A stretch of DNA of 64,000 nt from Xestospongia muta (taxonomy: Eukaryota > Porifera > Demospongiae > Haplosclerida > Petrosiidae). The position numbers and the translations under genes were made by a program. Under the pieces are notes generated by a model. The model was given only the letters and a program-made list of their open reading frames with translations. It searched no databases and was not told where the DNA came from. Location: NCBI GenBank assembly GCA_963693285.1, contig OY848922.1, positions 5,506,923 through 5,570,922 on the forward strand, in the 5' to 3' direction. Of this stretch, positions 23,099 through 35,900 are shown one piece after another (the stretch's first letter is position 1; every line of letters begins with the position of its first letter).

Positions 23099-23936
23099 AA
23101 CCTCGCTGTGCGTGGGCGCATAGCGAGGGTACTGTAGTCTGTTTGTGTGTGTGTGTGTGTGTCTGCACTGCCTGTTACCTTTGAACTACTATAACTTGGC
23201 AACCGAAGCGTTAGCAGCTACCAACGTTTAGCAACGAATAGAAAAGCATGTGGACTTTACAACAGTAGTGTCAAGAACATCGTCAAGAAAAACAGAAGCT
23301 TAAAACTCGCAAAAGAATTTTCAGGCTGCAGAGGTCAAGTGCCGTTTCTCGAAAAGTAAAAAACTTAACGTGGAGATTTTTTAGTATGCTGTAAACAATC
23401 TCAGAGGAATACGGATCAGCAAGATAGAAGGCCGTTGGTCGAAGTAATCGTTAGAAAAGTTCTGAAAAATGTTTTTTGGACTTGGTGCGAAGTAACGCAT
23501 TCAGGAAACGTCTCCAAGCACTGAAAAGACTGCTACTAATAGATAATATATCGATTTATATTTGTACTACGGGACGTTTCCAAAGAAGGTTTCATCTTCA
23601 AGTTACAATAAATTTTGTATATGAAATATTGATAGATTTTAAAGGGTCATGTAAAGACTCAGAGAAACTTTTCATCACAAAATTAGCACTTAATCTTGCT
23701 TGGGAATTGAATGATACTATCACTTACTCAGTTACTGCTTCACAGACATGGCAAAGCTAGAAATCAAGCAACAGTTAATGAGCATATACAGAATGACAAA
23801 GCTTACCATTTTATAACCACACCTTCTGGAATGTTAATAAATTTTCTTGCAATAACAACATCATAAGCTGGGCCTAAGCTGGCATAGGATTTATAAATAA
23901 CTTAGAAACTGCAGCGAGGTTTGGCACTTTAGTGCC
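23099..23936. mobile_element. Dispersed repeat with terminal hairpins
   Basis: Starts with AACCTCGCTGTGCG, a hairpin (CCTCGCTGTGCG and CGCATAGCGAGG around TGGG), then a GTGTGT run. Ends with GCAGCGAGGTTTGGCACTT containing the palindrome GGCACTTTAGTGCC. The two ends share an inverted AACCTCGCTG. GC content and CpG use are higher than the surroundings. A frame at 23476-23760 inside it has no recognisable residues and I do not count it as a gene. I recall similar hairpin-GTGTG ends from sponge genomes, but this is memory, not a search. Confidence 0.5.
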
Positions 23937-24345
23937 TTTCATTTGCTTTATGTAGTACATATGTAGTATCTTGTAATTGAAATATTGTAATAAGTAATGA
24001 TGTAGTACAATGCATATATTGAGTAATTGCGTGTGTGTAGCATAATTATATTGTATGGTAAATTCAGTGAGAAAAAGTCATTAAAAGTTTAGCACATTAT
24101 TACTATGTGTGTTGTTATAATTAATTATTTATACAATGTTAGCAAGAATTGTAGCTAAAATATAAATGACAATCAATAGATTTTCAATAGATAATGAATG
24201 TTTGAGTCTTACTATACTCATACAAGAGACTTTAGTAGCTTGATTACACAAATGAATGTCTTGTTGGTGTAAGAAATTATACTCATTGGTTGTTATTTGT
24301 GTTGGCAATAACATTTATTTACTATCATACAATAATCTAGGATAC
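23937..24345. other. No gene seen
   Basis: AT-rich; probable intron beside the ankyrin exon at 24346. Confidence 0.35.
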
Positions 24346-24444
24346 CTTATTGACAGCAGTAATATCAGCACCATTGCTATTTAATACTTTGATGATTTCT
24401 GGATGACTATTAAAGGTTGCAAAATGTAGTGCAGTCCAACCATA
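24346..24444 (-). CDS. Isolated ankyrin exon
   Basis: A 99-nt phase-0 exon between GCTACAG and GTATCC. It codes YGWTALHFATFNSHPEIIKV then LNSNGADITAVNK. It is closest to the exons at 40265, 41657 and 53495 (all HPEIIK/NGADIT). It could belong to a broken gene whose upstream exon is 31661-31758. Confidence 0.75.
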
Positions 24445-25332
24445 CTGTAGCAATAAAACAATAACCAGTACATGAATAATACACACTATACCATATCACT
24501 ATTTAGATCATTGTTCAATTCTAAATACTGGTCACATACTGTTGTTCTAATGACTTCATAGTTATAGATATCCACCTTGAATGTTTCTAGATGGTACATT
24601 CCTACACCTTTATATTCCCATATGTACAGCCACTATATAACATACTTTATATGGTACTTTTTATGTAACAATACACTGCAGAAAAATTACTATAGTATTA
24701 TGGAAACTCTCATAATAGTTAGAGGGTACTTAACAAACTATTCTGTCTGCACACTGTGAATAATGTATGTGATTTGGTAACAAAAATGCAATAGTTACTG
24801 ATTATATTCTAGCAATCATTCAATCTTAAGCAGGAGCAACGGATTATATTTTATGAAAGCTATTATTGTGAATAACATCATCCTATATACAAATGATAGT
24901 TGGCTTCAATAAGAGGTGAGCCTAAAGTAATTTAATTGAAAATGACATTAGTAAGCCAAAAAGATAATAAACTATAATAAGCCAGAAACTAAAGCAAGAC
25001 AAGTCACAAGTACAATCTGTATATTAATACATAACCTGTATAATGTTGCCATATCATAATTTGAATCTCTCACAAATATAGGCTTGATCAATTTTCATTC
25101 AATTAAATTTTATTATTCTTCTTCTCTTCTACTGTACTGTACTGTGACCTTTACTGTACATATTCACACACATACATATAAATGTGTGTATGATCTTTAC
25201 TACACACACACACACACATATATAATGTTTATCCTGCTTTATTTCTAATTTAATTTAGCGTGCATAATAGTTTTAGGTTTGTCAAACACAACTAATTATA
25301 CTTTTTAGGGTAATGTTCTGGTTAAATACTTT

Positions 25333-25389
<57 letters not shown>

Positions 25390-26340
25390 GTAAAGTTACA
25401 CGCTTTAATTTCAAAAATTACAATACATCTTAGAAAACTTAGAACATATCTGTTATAATTGTTTACCACATGTTGCAATAAGTTTAGTAAGTTTTTGTTA
25501 CTTAACTAAAAAACGAAGCTAAAGTAAAATAATATTTAGACACCTCACTATATTTAAACACTGACTTTAATGAACACAAGTAGAGCCTCCAAGTCAACTT
25601 AAGCAAGACAAGTCGATTAAATTTTACTAACATAATCTAGTTTTATACTGTAGAATGCTAGTACTCTATATTGAATATAGCCTTGAATATAGCCTTGTCT
25701 AAGTACTAGTAGACTGTAGATAGCCATAGCATTCAATTGAGAGACTATGTTTGCATTGGGAATCTGATATTGTTTGAATCTGTCTCCTCACATTTCTTTG
25801 ATGGTTATTCACCTACTATGATATGACAATTATTCACTGCAACACTTACACAAACATACCCATTGATAAATTTACAAATAGAATCTAATTAAATTAATTA
25901 AATAGAATATGTTGTACTCTGATGTCACATTAGACAAACTGTGAGTCTTTAACAAATGGTTTCATTGTATAAAGTTTAACTAATTAATACCACTCTTTTA
26001 CTTTATTTTCTAATTTTATTGTCTAGTAAACTACACTTTATTTGTATTCAGCTTATAAAAAGCTAATAAATATATGAACACGCAATCTGAAATCCTTAAG
26101 CTACACTTAAATACTAAGCTTAACCATAAAACTTAAAGATTACACTCTATTCACTACATTGTAAAAATCAAAAAATAGAACCCAAACAGTAAACTCTAAA
26201 ATTTATAAGTAAACTCATTACAATTGACACATTACTTAAGTAATACAAACAAAAACATGTAATTTACTAGTTAATGAAGCTATAATCATTTAATAGATAC
26301 AAACTACAATAAAAGGAACAGAATATACCTAGAGACAAAC
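24445..26340. other. Intron-like region with microsatellite
   Basis: No exon seen. 25541-25800 resembles 58361-58620 (shared TGTCTCCTCAC and AGAATGCTAGTA). A (TA)n run lies at about 25337-25386, preceded by a short (CA)n near 25200. Confidence 0.5.
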
Positions 26341-28600
26341 ATTAGGTATTAATTTTAAAAATTATGTTACTATATTTAACATTATGAACAAGTTCATGCA
26401 TATAACATGTAAATGTACTAGATATACTGATCAATGTAGGACTGGGTATGCTCATCTTTTTTTATTAAAATGATTTTATATAATATAATATTATTTAGGA
26501 TATGAAAAAAGAATGATGACTTTATTAAAATGGAAGAAACATTTAATATTTTTCTCATGTTCAGTGATTATTATGGATATGAAGTTATATGCATAAACTT
26601 GAATCAACACTCAAAATAAGAGAAAAAAGCTTTTTCTGAATGTAAAGTTACTGTAAAAGCAATAAAGTAAATCTGTGATAATGGTGTTACTATTTCATGA
26701 TATGCAAAAATAACTAGAGTCAATAAATAAGTATTGATCAACATTATTGGTAGTTTAATACATTGTTATATCTTGTTGACGGTGTCCTTAATTTACTATT
26801 GTATCAGAGTATCATTCAAATATTGTACATTAGTGGTTATCAGTATATTCAATGTAACACTAATGACAAACAAAGTCAAATTGTAATATCATTATATATA
26901 ATCAAAATATATTATTGTGTGACTTGGGCAGAGAGACAAAAGTACATATATAATATTGATGCCAATTTTATGACAAATAAACACTATTCTCTTAATATTG
27001 TGGTTATTATATAGGGATGTCAATACTGCAACTCTTACCTTTGGCTTGTTTGAGATATTTTTCTTACTATTTCTAGTTCATAACTTTTTTAGAAATTTAA
27101 ATTTTAGAAGTAATCTATTGTTGTTATAATGTTTAAAACAATAATATTTCACAAACTGTTACAGTAGAATTGCTCTTAAATGACACTATATATTTAAAAA
27201 GACGTATTATTTTAGTATGTTAATATTATCCTTATATTGAGAACACCTTTAAAATGTGGATACAAGGTTGTAAACTGCTATTATAGAGACTTCACACTGC
27301 ATATAATACAATGCGAACGGTGATTAAACTGATCTACACCAACAATTAAATTAACAGACCTCCTCCTGGCACATATAGTATGCCATGCGTTTTGATAATT
27401 ATTATTTTGGACCATGTTCTATATTTGTAGATCCACTCACTTCATTTTAATACATTATTATATGAGAAGTTTAAGAGCAAATAATGAAACAAAACCACAT
27501 CCTTTAACAGTCAACACATATAACAACCATTAATTCTATTATTATGAAAACACCTGTGTTAAAATGATAGATATGATTGCATTGCTCAAGGCTTCTCACT
27601 AGATTGCTCTTAATTTTTTTGTTATTCAATAAATTTTTGTCTTCCACTGACACTGCTGCTAATTATGTAGTCCTTGTACCTGTAGTCAGTATTTCACTGT
27701 GGTTTCAATATCATTCCAACAAATTCATAAAACATTTAGTGGGCATATATAATAATAACATGATATAAGACATCTGTATAGGAGTGTTACTATAGAGCAT
27801 TCACTATTTACTACTAATTGTGTCATGTAGATAAGCTATTCTTGTAGTGTGAAATCCTTAAAAGCTTTAGTTTGTTCAAGAGCAGGAGAGTCACTCAGAT
27901 ATGTGAATACTTTACTATTCAAACTCTTTACACATAGCAACAGACCCAATCTATATATTCAACTTAAAAATATGTTATATATATGCAAAAATGGTGTTCT
28001 AGTGCTACAAAGCTGTAGCAAGCCAGAACACTCTTTCATTTCCAATTGCATCTGTTTAGAATTCCTTTTGATCTTCATATTTAATATGAAGATCAAAAGG
28101 AATTCCAAACTGCATCACTATAATACACCTATATGCAAATTAATGAAATAATAAATATGATTAAAAATACTATAATGTATATTGAAGGTAAATAAGTGAT
28201 AAAATTTCACACACAAACTACATTTAATGTATTTCACGCTGAGTTTTAAATATGTAGAATTCTTCTTAACTATGAATAGACCCTAACTGTACTACTTTAT
28301 TTGGTTTTAAAAAGGATTGATTGTAATATTAATGGAGTGTTTATAATTACTTTTCTTTATCATAAAAGTTGATGACATAAACGAGTGAAGTACACAAACA
28401 TAACAAAATAGTTAGATTAGTATGAATGACAAAAGATACCACTCATATTGACTGACATATGGACTTTTAATGATCACTTTATAAATGTTGTTAAACAATC
28501 AAGTACAGCTTCTTACCAATAGAGTAATTTATTTATAATATATATTGTGTTCATTCACTCACAAATCATATCATTGAAATAGTAGTACAGCTATATACAC
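26341..28600. repeat. Degraded third copy of the ankyrin gene 5' region
   Basis: 26341-26460 and 26800-26870 match intron sequence at 3590-3700 and 4330-4370, and 27241-27310 resembles 6361-6430, but the ankyrin exons expected between these blocks are gone. The polypyrimidine/acceptor region near 26305 remains without its exon. Confidence 0.5.
28059..28105. repeat. Perfect 47-bp palindrome
   Basis: Two 23-nt arms starting GAATTCCTTTTGATCTTCAT, separated by a single T, pair without mismatch. It could form a hairpin or cruciform. Confidence 0.9.
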
Positions 28601-29474
28601 AAGTAATGATGAACCTGAAAAAAGTGATGATAATCATACTTCTGTACAAAATTTTGCTCAGCAATTTGGAGGAGGTGTATTGATTGATTTGTTGGGCACT
28701 CTTGGTAATATTAAGTTAAATAATTGCACTATATACATAAACACACAGTATACTATAGATCAAGTAAATTTCTATATGTGCATTAGATTTAGCAGTTTTA
28801 AGTTTTGATTATGCAGACATTTGATTTCGTTCCAATAAAGTACCCATTAAATGTTAGTAACATAAAATGATATAAGCTCTTAACTGGTAATCCTAGACAA
28901 AGTCTCTTTCATGTGACTCCTATTCAGTGTAACTACAGGTAATGAAATAGTGTATTATCATTTACCATTCATACTAATATGTCTTTAAAATTTTTTATTT
29001 GAAGGTATTTGGTTTCAATTCATTGAAAGGATTCATTAGTTAATGAAAGTTAGCAAAAGTAATAGTAAATAAGTAGGTCTCTTCTGTCTTTTGTCTAGCA
29101 TTTTTAATGCATTTTCAACAAAAAGTTGTACATCATATAAAATCCCATTCACAGCTGTTACAGTTAATCTTCTCAATTCAGCAGTCTTTAATACAAACAT
29201 ACTATAGAATAGATTCATTGTATAAATTTGACTGTCATTATATCCACAAAATATGTCAACCTCACATGATTGACTTTGATCTTCATCATCACTAAAAGAG
29301 TTATTAAATTCATGGTATCTGTGCTATGACGTATCATAGTGTCTGAATCTTCCATGTAACTACAGAAATTGTGTGACTCAAAGTTGAGTTATTTCACTAA
29401 TAAAGATGACAATAATATTATATTATATTGATATAAAGTCATTTATGTATGAGATTATCAATTTACTTTGGTAG

Positions 29475-29507
<33 letters not shown>

Positions 29508-30180
29508 GCATGTAACAAATATCTTCAAATTGTACTATACATATATCAACTGTCACTAGCTAATTAGCTATGTTATACTTTTCATACTCCTATAATATCA
29601 ACAGTATTAGAGATATCACTAGTAACCGTTAACTATCATTAACTGTTTGTTTATTGAGTTAGCTATTAATGTCACTTTATTTTATATTTTATTAATCTAG
29701 TCGATTCATTGTTGATAGGACATATGCAGTAGCTTCTAATTGTAAGTTAATTAAATGATGTATCCTTTGTACGTGAAAATATGTCACGTGATTAAACCAC
29801 AAGACCTCGTGAAGGCAGAGAGGATGCGGCTCTCCTTGGTCTTGGTACTAAGGTTAACTTGACTAAAATACGCCTGATTGATTAGTAAAGTATTTAATTG
29901 ATTAAGTTCACTATTCTGTCTTTAACAGATGTCTGTCGCGCGACAATAACAAGCATATCATTGATAAGATATATTTTGTTAGTCAACTATTAAATCTATA
30001 CATACACTACCTTAATACCTTGATGTATGAACTGTGTTACTTATTTTTCTCTATCCTTTAGCTGATTTACTCTGTGTTGAATTATTGCAGATATGGATGT
30101 GTTGACCATTTTGAGCTCAAAATAAACAAAGTCAAACACTGAATATCCTGTGCTTGCCATTGACTACTAGTAGGCTCACA
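28600..30180. other. No certain gene
   Basis: Mostly AT-rich. A (TA)n tract lies at about 29476-29507. A GC-richer patch at 29775-29870 contains GTCACGTGA and a short frame LVKAERMRLSLVLVL, which might be part of an exon or promoter; not enough to call. Confidence 0.35.
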
Positions 30181-30737
30181 ATGGTTAAATTGATGCATGC
30201 TGTGCAGGCCAATTCTATAGGAACCACACCCACATTAAATCTCAAAGAAGTAAGCAATACTTTCTTCAATTATGTTTACTGTTTTATCATCTAGTGTAAC
30301 ATTGACTGAAAAATACCAATGAAATATTACATTATTAATGGATTGACTAACCTTCTTATATTGCAATGTCAGCACATTTATAAACAATACGTACTGTAAT
30401 TATGGTAGTAATGGTATGACTGAATATTTAATTTCATTGTGTTTACTTTCAGCACTCTCTAATTACTCTCTCTGACTAATAGTTCTCACTGTATTCCTCT
30501 CCAAATGATTGCTATCATGTTTAAACAAACTTTAGGGTATAGTATGTGTCTGTATTATCTTGTATATTATCAGATGTTGCTTTATTTAGATCTATGTGAT
30601 GCTGCTCTATTTCTCCTATATTGAGATATGACTTTGTTTCATTAATGTAGGTTCTGTTTTCTGTAGTCTCTACATGTGATAGTGATATTCAGAGAGGTCT
30701 ACTTCGTCACCTTCAAAATATTATGTTTGATTATTAA
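30181..30737 (+). CDS. Possible small two-exon gene, unknown
   Basis: Exon 30181-30249 codes MVKLMHAVQANSIGTTPTLN LKE and ends at donor GTAAGC in phase 0. After acceptor AATGTAG, 30651-30737 codes VLFSVVSTCDSDIQRGLLRH LQNIMFDY and a stop in the same frame. The frame is also open upstream of the ATG for about 20 codons. A further possible exon IELSFLARSDVCYQ ends at a GTATAG donor near 31005. No family recognised; low certainty. Confidence 0.3.
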
Positions 30738-31343
30738 ATTATTAGTAAAATGAAATAAAATCAAAAATGGTAATAAATCAACAACATATTATAGATAGAG
30801 TAATTGTCATCTTCGTCAAAGGAATAGTCTTCATTAATGAGTGTTTGATAAAGAATTTTATGTTTGGTCACTTGAACGAAAGGTTCTGGTAATTATTAGG
30901 TGTATTCTCCGTAAAATGCTAGATAAAAAAAGATACTGACAGTAGTATTTCTTAGTGTGCAGATCGAGTTATCATTCTTAGCACGTAGTGATGTGTGCTA
31001 CCAAGGTATAGATAGACACAACGCCTGATTCCATTGGCATCACAATATGGTAAACAAGGCCAAATATTGTTCTGGGTATTTGTCTATTGACAAAATTTAA
31101 TAACGTAAATTTCTTGCCGTATAAAATATACTAAATCTATTGATAGTAGTCTGGTATAACCATTTTTGACTAGTATCCTTTCTAACAACAGTATTAACAA
31201 TATTTTAAGCTGTGTATGAATGTACCATATTTATATTGTTGTATGCATGAACATATTTTGTGAGAGACCTAAGACCTTTATCCATTTTGATCTTGATTTC
31301 ATTTCCTTAATCTTTCTTAACCCTCAGATAATCTCTTTAATAA

Positions 31344-31377
31344 GTGACAACAACTTATTATTATAAGTTGTTGTCAC
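31344..31377. repeat. Inverted repeat, 15-nt arms
   Basis: GTGACAACAACTTAT and its exact complement are separated by TATT. No T-run follows that would suggest a terminator, and the region is eukaryotic. Confidence 0.85.
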
Positions 31378-31660
31378 ATTATTTAGTGTCATATGATGAG
31401 ACTATTAGTTTTTTTAATAAAGTTGGTAATAACATAATAGCTAAATGTGTTGACAGTATTTAATTTAAAAAAGTAATTTTATAGCATGTCAAAGGTAATA
31501 TTTATCAAAGATTAGTTTCACAAAAATTCATGTTCCAACACTCATAAAATAACCATGTTCTGATAAGAAGCTTATAACGAGCATTCATAACCAAATAGAA
31601 GAAAATAACAAAGTATGATAAAATTAAATTTCATAAATATGTCTACGTATATATACTGAC

Positions 31661-31758
31661 CTCATTAGTATGGTGGATTTCACACCGTGTTGAAGTAACA
31701 AAGCAACAACATCTGTGTGGCCATTGTTTGCTGCTGATATTAGTGCAGTATGTCCATA
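31661..31758 (-). pseudogene. Ankyrin pseudo-exon (98 nt, frameshifted)
   Basis: Acceptor TTGTAG and donor GTCAGT are intact. Codes YGHTALISAANNGHTDVVAL LLQHGV, then a lost T turns NIHHT into a different frame. The exon is 98 nt instead of 99. It lies 1 kb beyond the stop of the main gene. Up to about 32335 the upstream intron matches 3544-4110 and 61812-62360. Confidence 0.75.
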
Positions 31759-32715
31759 CTACAATTAATAAGAACAAGATGTAATTAGAGACATACATTA
31801 AGAATTTTTTAATTACATGTTATTATATTTAACATTATGTACATGTTCATGTACATAACATGTACATGTACTTGATATACTGGTCAATTAAGGACTGGGT
31901 ATACTCACTTTTTAAAGATTTTAAATGATATACATAATAATTATGACGAAGTGTATGTTTGGGAAAACTGATGATCATTTCATAAAATTAAGATATTGTT
32001 AATTCTTAGTCTCAAAGTTGAGTGACTATTGTGGACTTGTTATATTTCATTGTAAATTTACATGCACTATCTTAATCAACTCTTACAATATAATAGAAGA
32101 GCCTTTTCCCGCATTCCTTAAAGTTACTCTATATACACAATATTAATATCGGAGACAGTAAACAGTGTTGTCTGTTAGCTCAGATTGAAGGAAAGGATTT
32201 GAGAAAGTATTTTCTGAATATAAGTGAAATAGTACTTTTGCCAGGATTATATACATCAATCACTCATAATGGCAACAGTAAATGACTTCAATTCCCTCCA
32301 ATCAGGAATGAGTTACCAGGTTATTATAAACCTCCATAAGATATGTAAGATGATAATTAATAAACACTTCCTGTTTTGTAATAATTTCATCCAATAAGGA
32401 AGTTACTTTACTATATATATTCCAGCCACATGTCTCAATATAATTATACAAAAGAATTTTACATTGTATTTCAGAGAGACTGTGAACACTATTTGGGCAT
32501 AAGATTAACATTTTTTAATAAAGAACCACAAATTAAAACAATTAATACATTATATGAAAAAATTATACATTACATTTTAAAGCAATTAAAACAAAAGTAT
32601 AAACATTCTTCTATAATAAGCAAAATTACATATTTAAAACTACAAATAAACATAATCAGTAGTTAGTTAATGTAATTATGAATAATGACATTATCTGGAA
32701 GAAAGGTAATATAAT
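31759..32715. other. Duplicated intron, then 3' flank of main gene
   Basis: 31759-32335 is a copy of ankyrin-gene intron sequence. The match ends at GTTACCAGGTTAT; 32336-32715 is probably the 3' untranslated and flanking region of the gene ending at 32716. The frame at 32430-32666 has no recognisable content. Confidence 0.5.
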
Positions 32716-32996
32716 TCATTCACTAGTTTTGGAAAGACACATATCCAGAATACATTTGGCGATAGAAGGCTCAAGAACTGGAGGTAAATCCACTGCTGTT
32801 ATTATAGTATGCCAAGTAACTTCAGTAGGTCGTTTGTCAAGCCAAACCTGGATGACATCTGCAAGTCTGTCAGCATTACGATTCCTTTGGTCTAGTATAT
32901 TCTCCAGATCTCCATGGCTAATTCTCAAGGCATGTCCTATCTGTCTCCATTTATATTCAATGGGTGATAGTAAACGAATAAGATCCAGTTTGTCTT
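32716..32996 (-). CDS. Last exon: second Death-like domain and stop
   Basis: Codes DKLDLIRLLSPIEYKWRQIG, HALRISHGDLENILDQRNRN, ADRLADVIQVWLDKRPTEVT, WHTIITAVDL and a tail ending SKTSE. W-R-x-I-G-x-x-L, the ENI helix, V-I-x-x-W-L and the TWHTI helix are the Death-fold landmarks. TGA stop at 32716-32718. Confidence 0.75.
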
Positions 32997-35900
32997 CTAT
33001 AATTATAAAGACACATCCTCAATATATATTGCTAAAATATATAAGTTAATGAAGATAGAGATGTAGGGAAATACTGTATGCATTAGTTGTAGATACAAAG
33101 CCTTACCAATATTAACAGGAACACAAACGTTTTTCTCATGTTGAACAAGTAGTCCACTATCAGTAATGTCTGTAATAAAAGTAAAAAAATACAGTTACAG
33201 TTTCATAATGTAAAAAAATGGATGTATTAGTTTATGTTCATTATATTTTACAAATATGATATTACTCATACCTGAAGTGACTAGTTTTTGACTAGCCAAT
33301 GAATGATCTTTATTCAAATTGTCTTTGTCTATTGAAAATAAAATGTTGATAAATTACTGCAATGCAATGTTGTATATATAGCAATAATTATAATCACTGT
33401 TTTTAGTGTTTAGGAAATTATAACTAAATACTTTTTGTGTTTATAAAGTAGAGAAACATAAACAAACAACATAACTTGTTTTATGTATTAAAAATGAAAA
33501 TATAGTAATAATAGAGTGAAATTTAGAGTTAATAATTGATTTCATCTACAGAGTATAGATCAAAAGTGGATTGTACATATGGTAGCAAATATTTTGAATG
33601 AAATGTTTATAAATCTTACCAGGATCTTTTGTATTCTTTTCTAGATATACATTTTTAGCTACAACTTGTGAAGCAGCACCAGTAGTGTCTGCAATAAAAG
33701 TAATACTAACAGTAAAAATGACATGTTTCGATATTTAACAATAAAGACATTTTGTAGGAAATGAAACATTAATACTTAAAAATTCATTGTAATAAAAAAA
33801 AATTCAGCTACAGTTTTTAAAAAAATTCAAACTTCATGGAGCAATAGATTAATACATTATTGTATTAAAATCACTGGTAAGTGCACATTTATATGTTCTA
33901 TACTGTTCAGATAAACATAAATTTTAGTATTACCATTTTGTGACTCTATTTTTTGAACAATATCAAGGTGACCCATATCTTTTAGAGCTTCAATAAATTT
34001 TGCCCTAGTTGCTATCCCTTCATCTAACCATGTCATTAACATGTCTTTACGAGCAGGTCCAGGCTGGTGATGATTGTTCTTTTTGATTTCCTTCAGTACT
34101 ACATTCTTAATACCCAAATACACTCCCAACATTTCCCAATCTTCAATTTCGTTTGCAAACCTTATTAGGGCAACAAGGTGACATTCATCTATAGATAATA
34201 TACAAAATTGTCTTGCTAGGATTCTTATTATAATATGTCACTTACTAAGAGGTCCATCTGGTAGATTTGAGCTCACTGGGATAATTACTGATTCAGCCTC
34301 TGATAAAAAGGTGAAATTTATAGATACTATTATGTTGTTAAATACTATATAGTACTCTGTATATATGTCATCCCTACCTAATTTTACACTCATAACATTG
34401 CTTATTTTCAGAGCTGGTTCATCCACAGATACTGCTAGTATAAGTTAAAGATCATTTTATTTAAACATATGGTAAGTACATACCAATTAGATCAGTTGAT
34501 TTGTCACCAGAAATGACAGGGCAAGGATCTGTATTAGGATAAATATATGTCAACATCAGAAAAATATGAGGTAATATTTTAAACTCACCAATTAGCCAAC
34601 AGGTTTGTCTTTCATCAATTAATTCAAGTGTTGGGAGCTGTTTTTCAATACTACATCTCATTAAAGGTGGATCATCATCCCATGATATAATAACTGGATG
34701 TAACTTGTATCCACTTTCACTGTGATCTTGTTTACAAGGGACAGATACTTCAGCTTTGAGTACCCCTTCATCATATGCCAATATATCAGCACAAAATGAT
34801 ATAGCTTCACAGATAACTTTGCGCAATTTAAAGCAATTTTTAGTTACACCATTGTAGTAGACCTCAATCCAATAGAATCGATCAACTAATAAGACAGAAC
34901 CAAATAAATTTTCAGAATAAAGTAAAACAGCATAACGAAGCTGTCTTGGAAATGCAATTGAACAACTATCTATATCAAATTGTGGACGTTCTGTTCTGTC
35001 AACAAGAGCAACTACAACAGCTGGAAACACACCCTAAAAATAGAGAATGATGTTATTTTTTATTAATTATCAAAACAAATATGCAGAAATTACACTAATT
35101 TGCAAGAGAATACTTTTAACACTAACAAAATCAATGATTTTTGAGTTGTAGAACAGTTACATTACTTACCTGAGGAACGACTTTACTTCTGAATGTAATA
35201 ATCATTGGATCACATTTTCTTTGAAAAAGAACTATGTCTTTCTCTTCTGCTTGTTTAGGTGGTAATACCACTGGCATAAAATAGCGCTTAACACCATCAG
35301 TTGTCGAGAGTGGAGTAATAATATGCAGATAACGAAGCAACATTAAAAAGGCATGCTTTGTAAAAAGAGAAGAAACAAATGGCAGGCAAACTTTATCAAG
35401 TAAAGATTCGTCAAATACGCCATATTCTCGAAATGCTCGCTGAGTGTCTGGTGTTATAGACTTACCCTCGAGTAAAATATCCTCTAAGGAGTCTACAAAT
35501 GACACACGTATCAATGCTGAGAGAAGGTCAAGGAGATATTGAGGATTACTAAATATTACGTTACGAAGGACAATTGGAAAATACAAGAACAAGGCCATGG
35601 TATGTAAGTGGGATAAAGACTTGAGGACATCATTTCCATCCATACCAAGACTAACTCCAAAACTATGACAAGATTCTAATGAAATTATTCCATGATCCTC
35701 GTGTGATGCCTCCTCTTTCAAGCGCAATTCAAACATATACCAACGTACTGGTATGGGTGCAGCGATGCTAATGTCGTTTTCGTAGGACATAATATGCTGT
35801 CGAAGAGAAGATGATGTCTTACTTCGATTCCACCAACAAAGATTATCAACAGGAAATATGAGCTCTTTTGAATCTTCATTATGAAAAATAAAATGATCAT

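Noticed and set aside
23476..23760. 94-codon frame inside the hairpin-ended repeat
   Set aside because: No recognisable residues, no splice context, and located inside a repeat.
25337..25386. (TA)n tracts here and at 29476, 40018 and 53276
   Set aside because: Ordinary microsatellites; no sign of origin or attachment function.
32302..32666. Overlapping frames just past the main gene's stop
   Set aside because: No motif, partly within duplicated intron; likely untranslated region.
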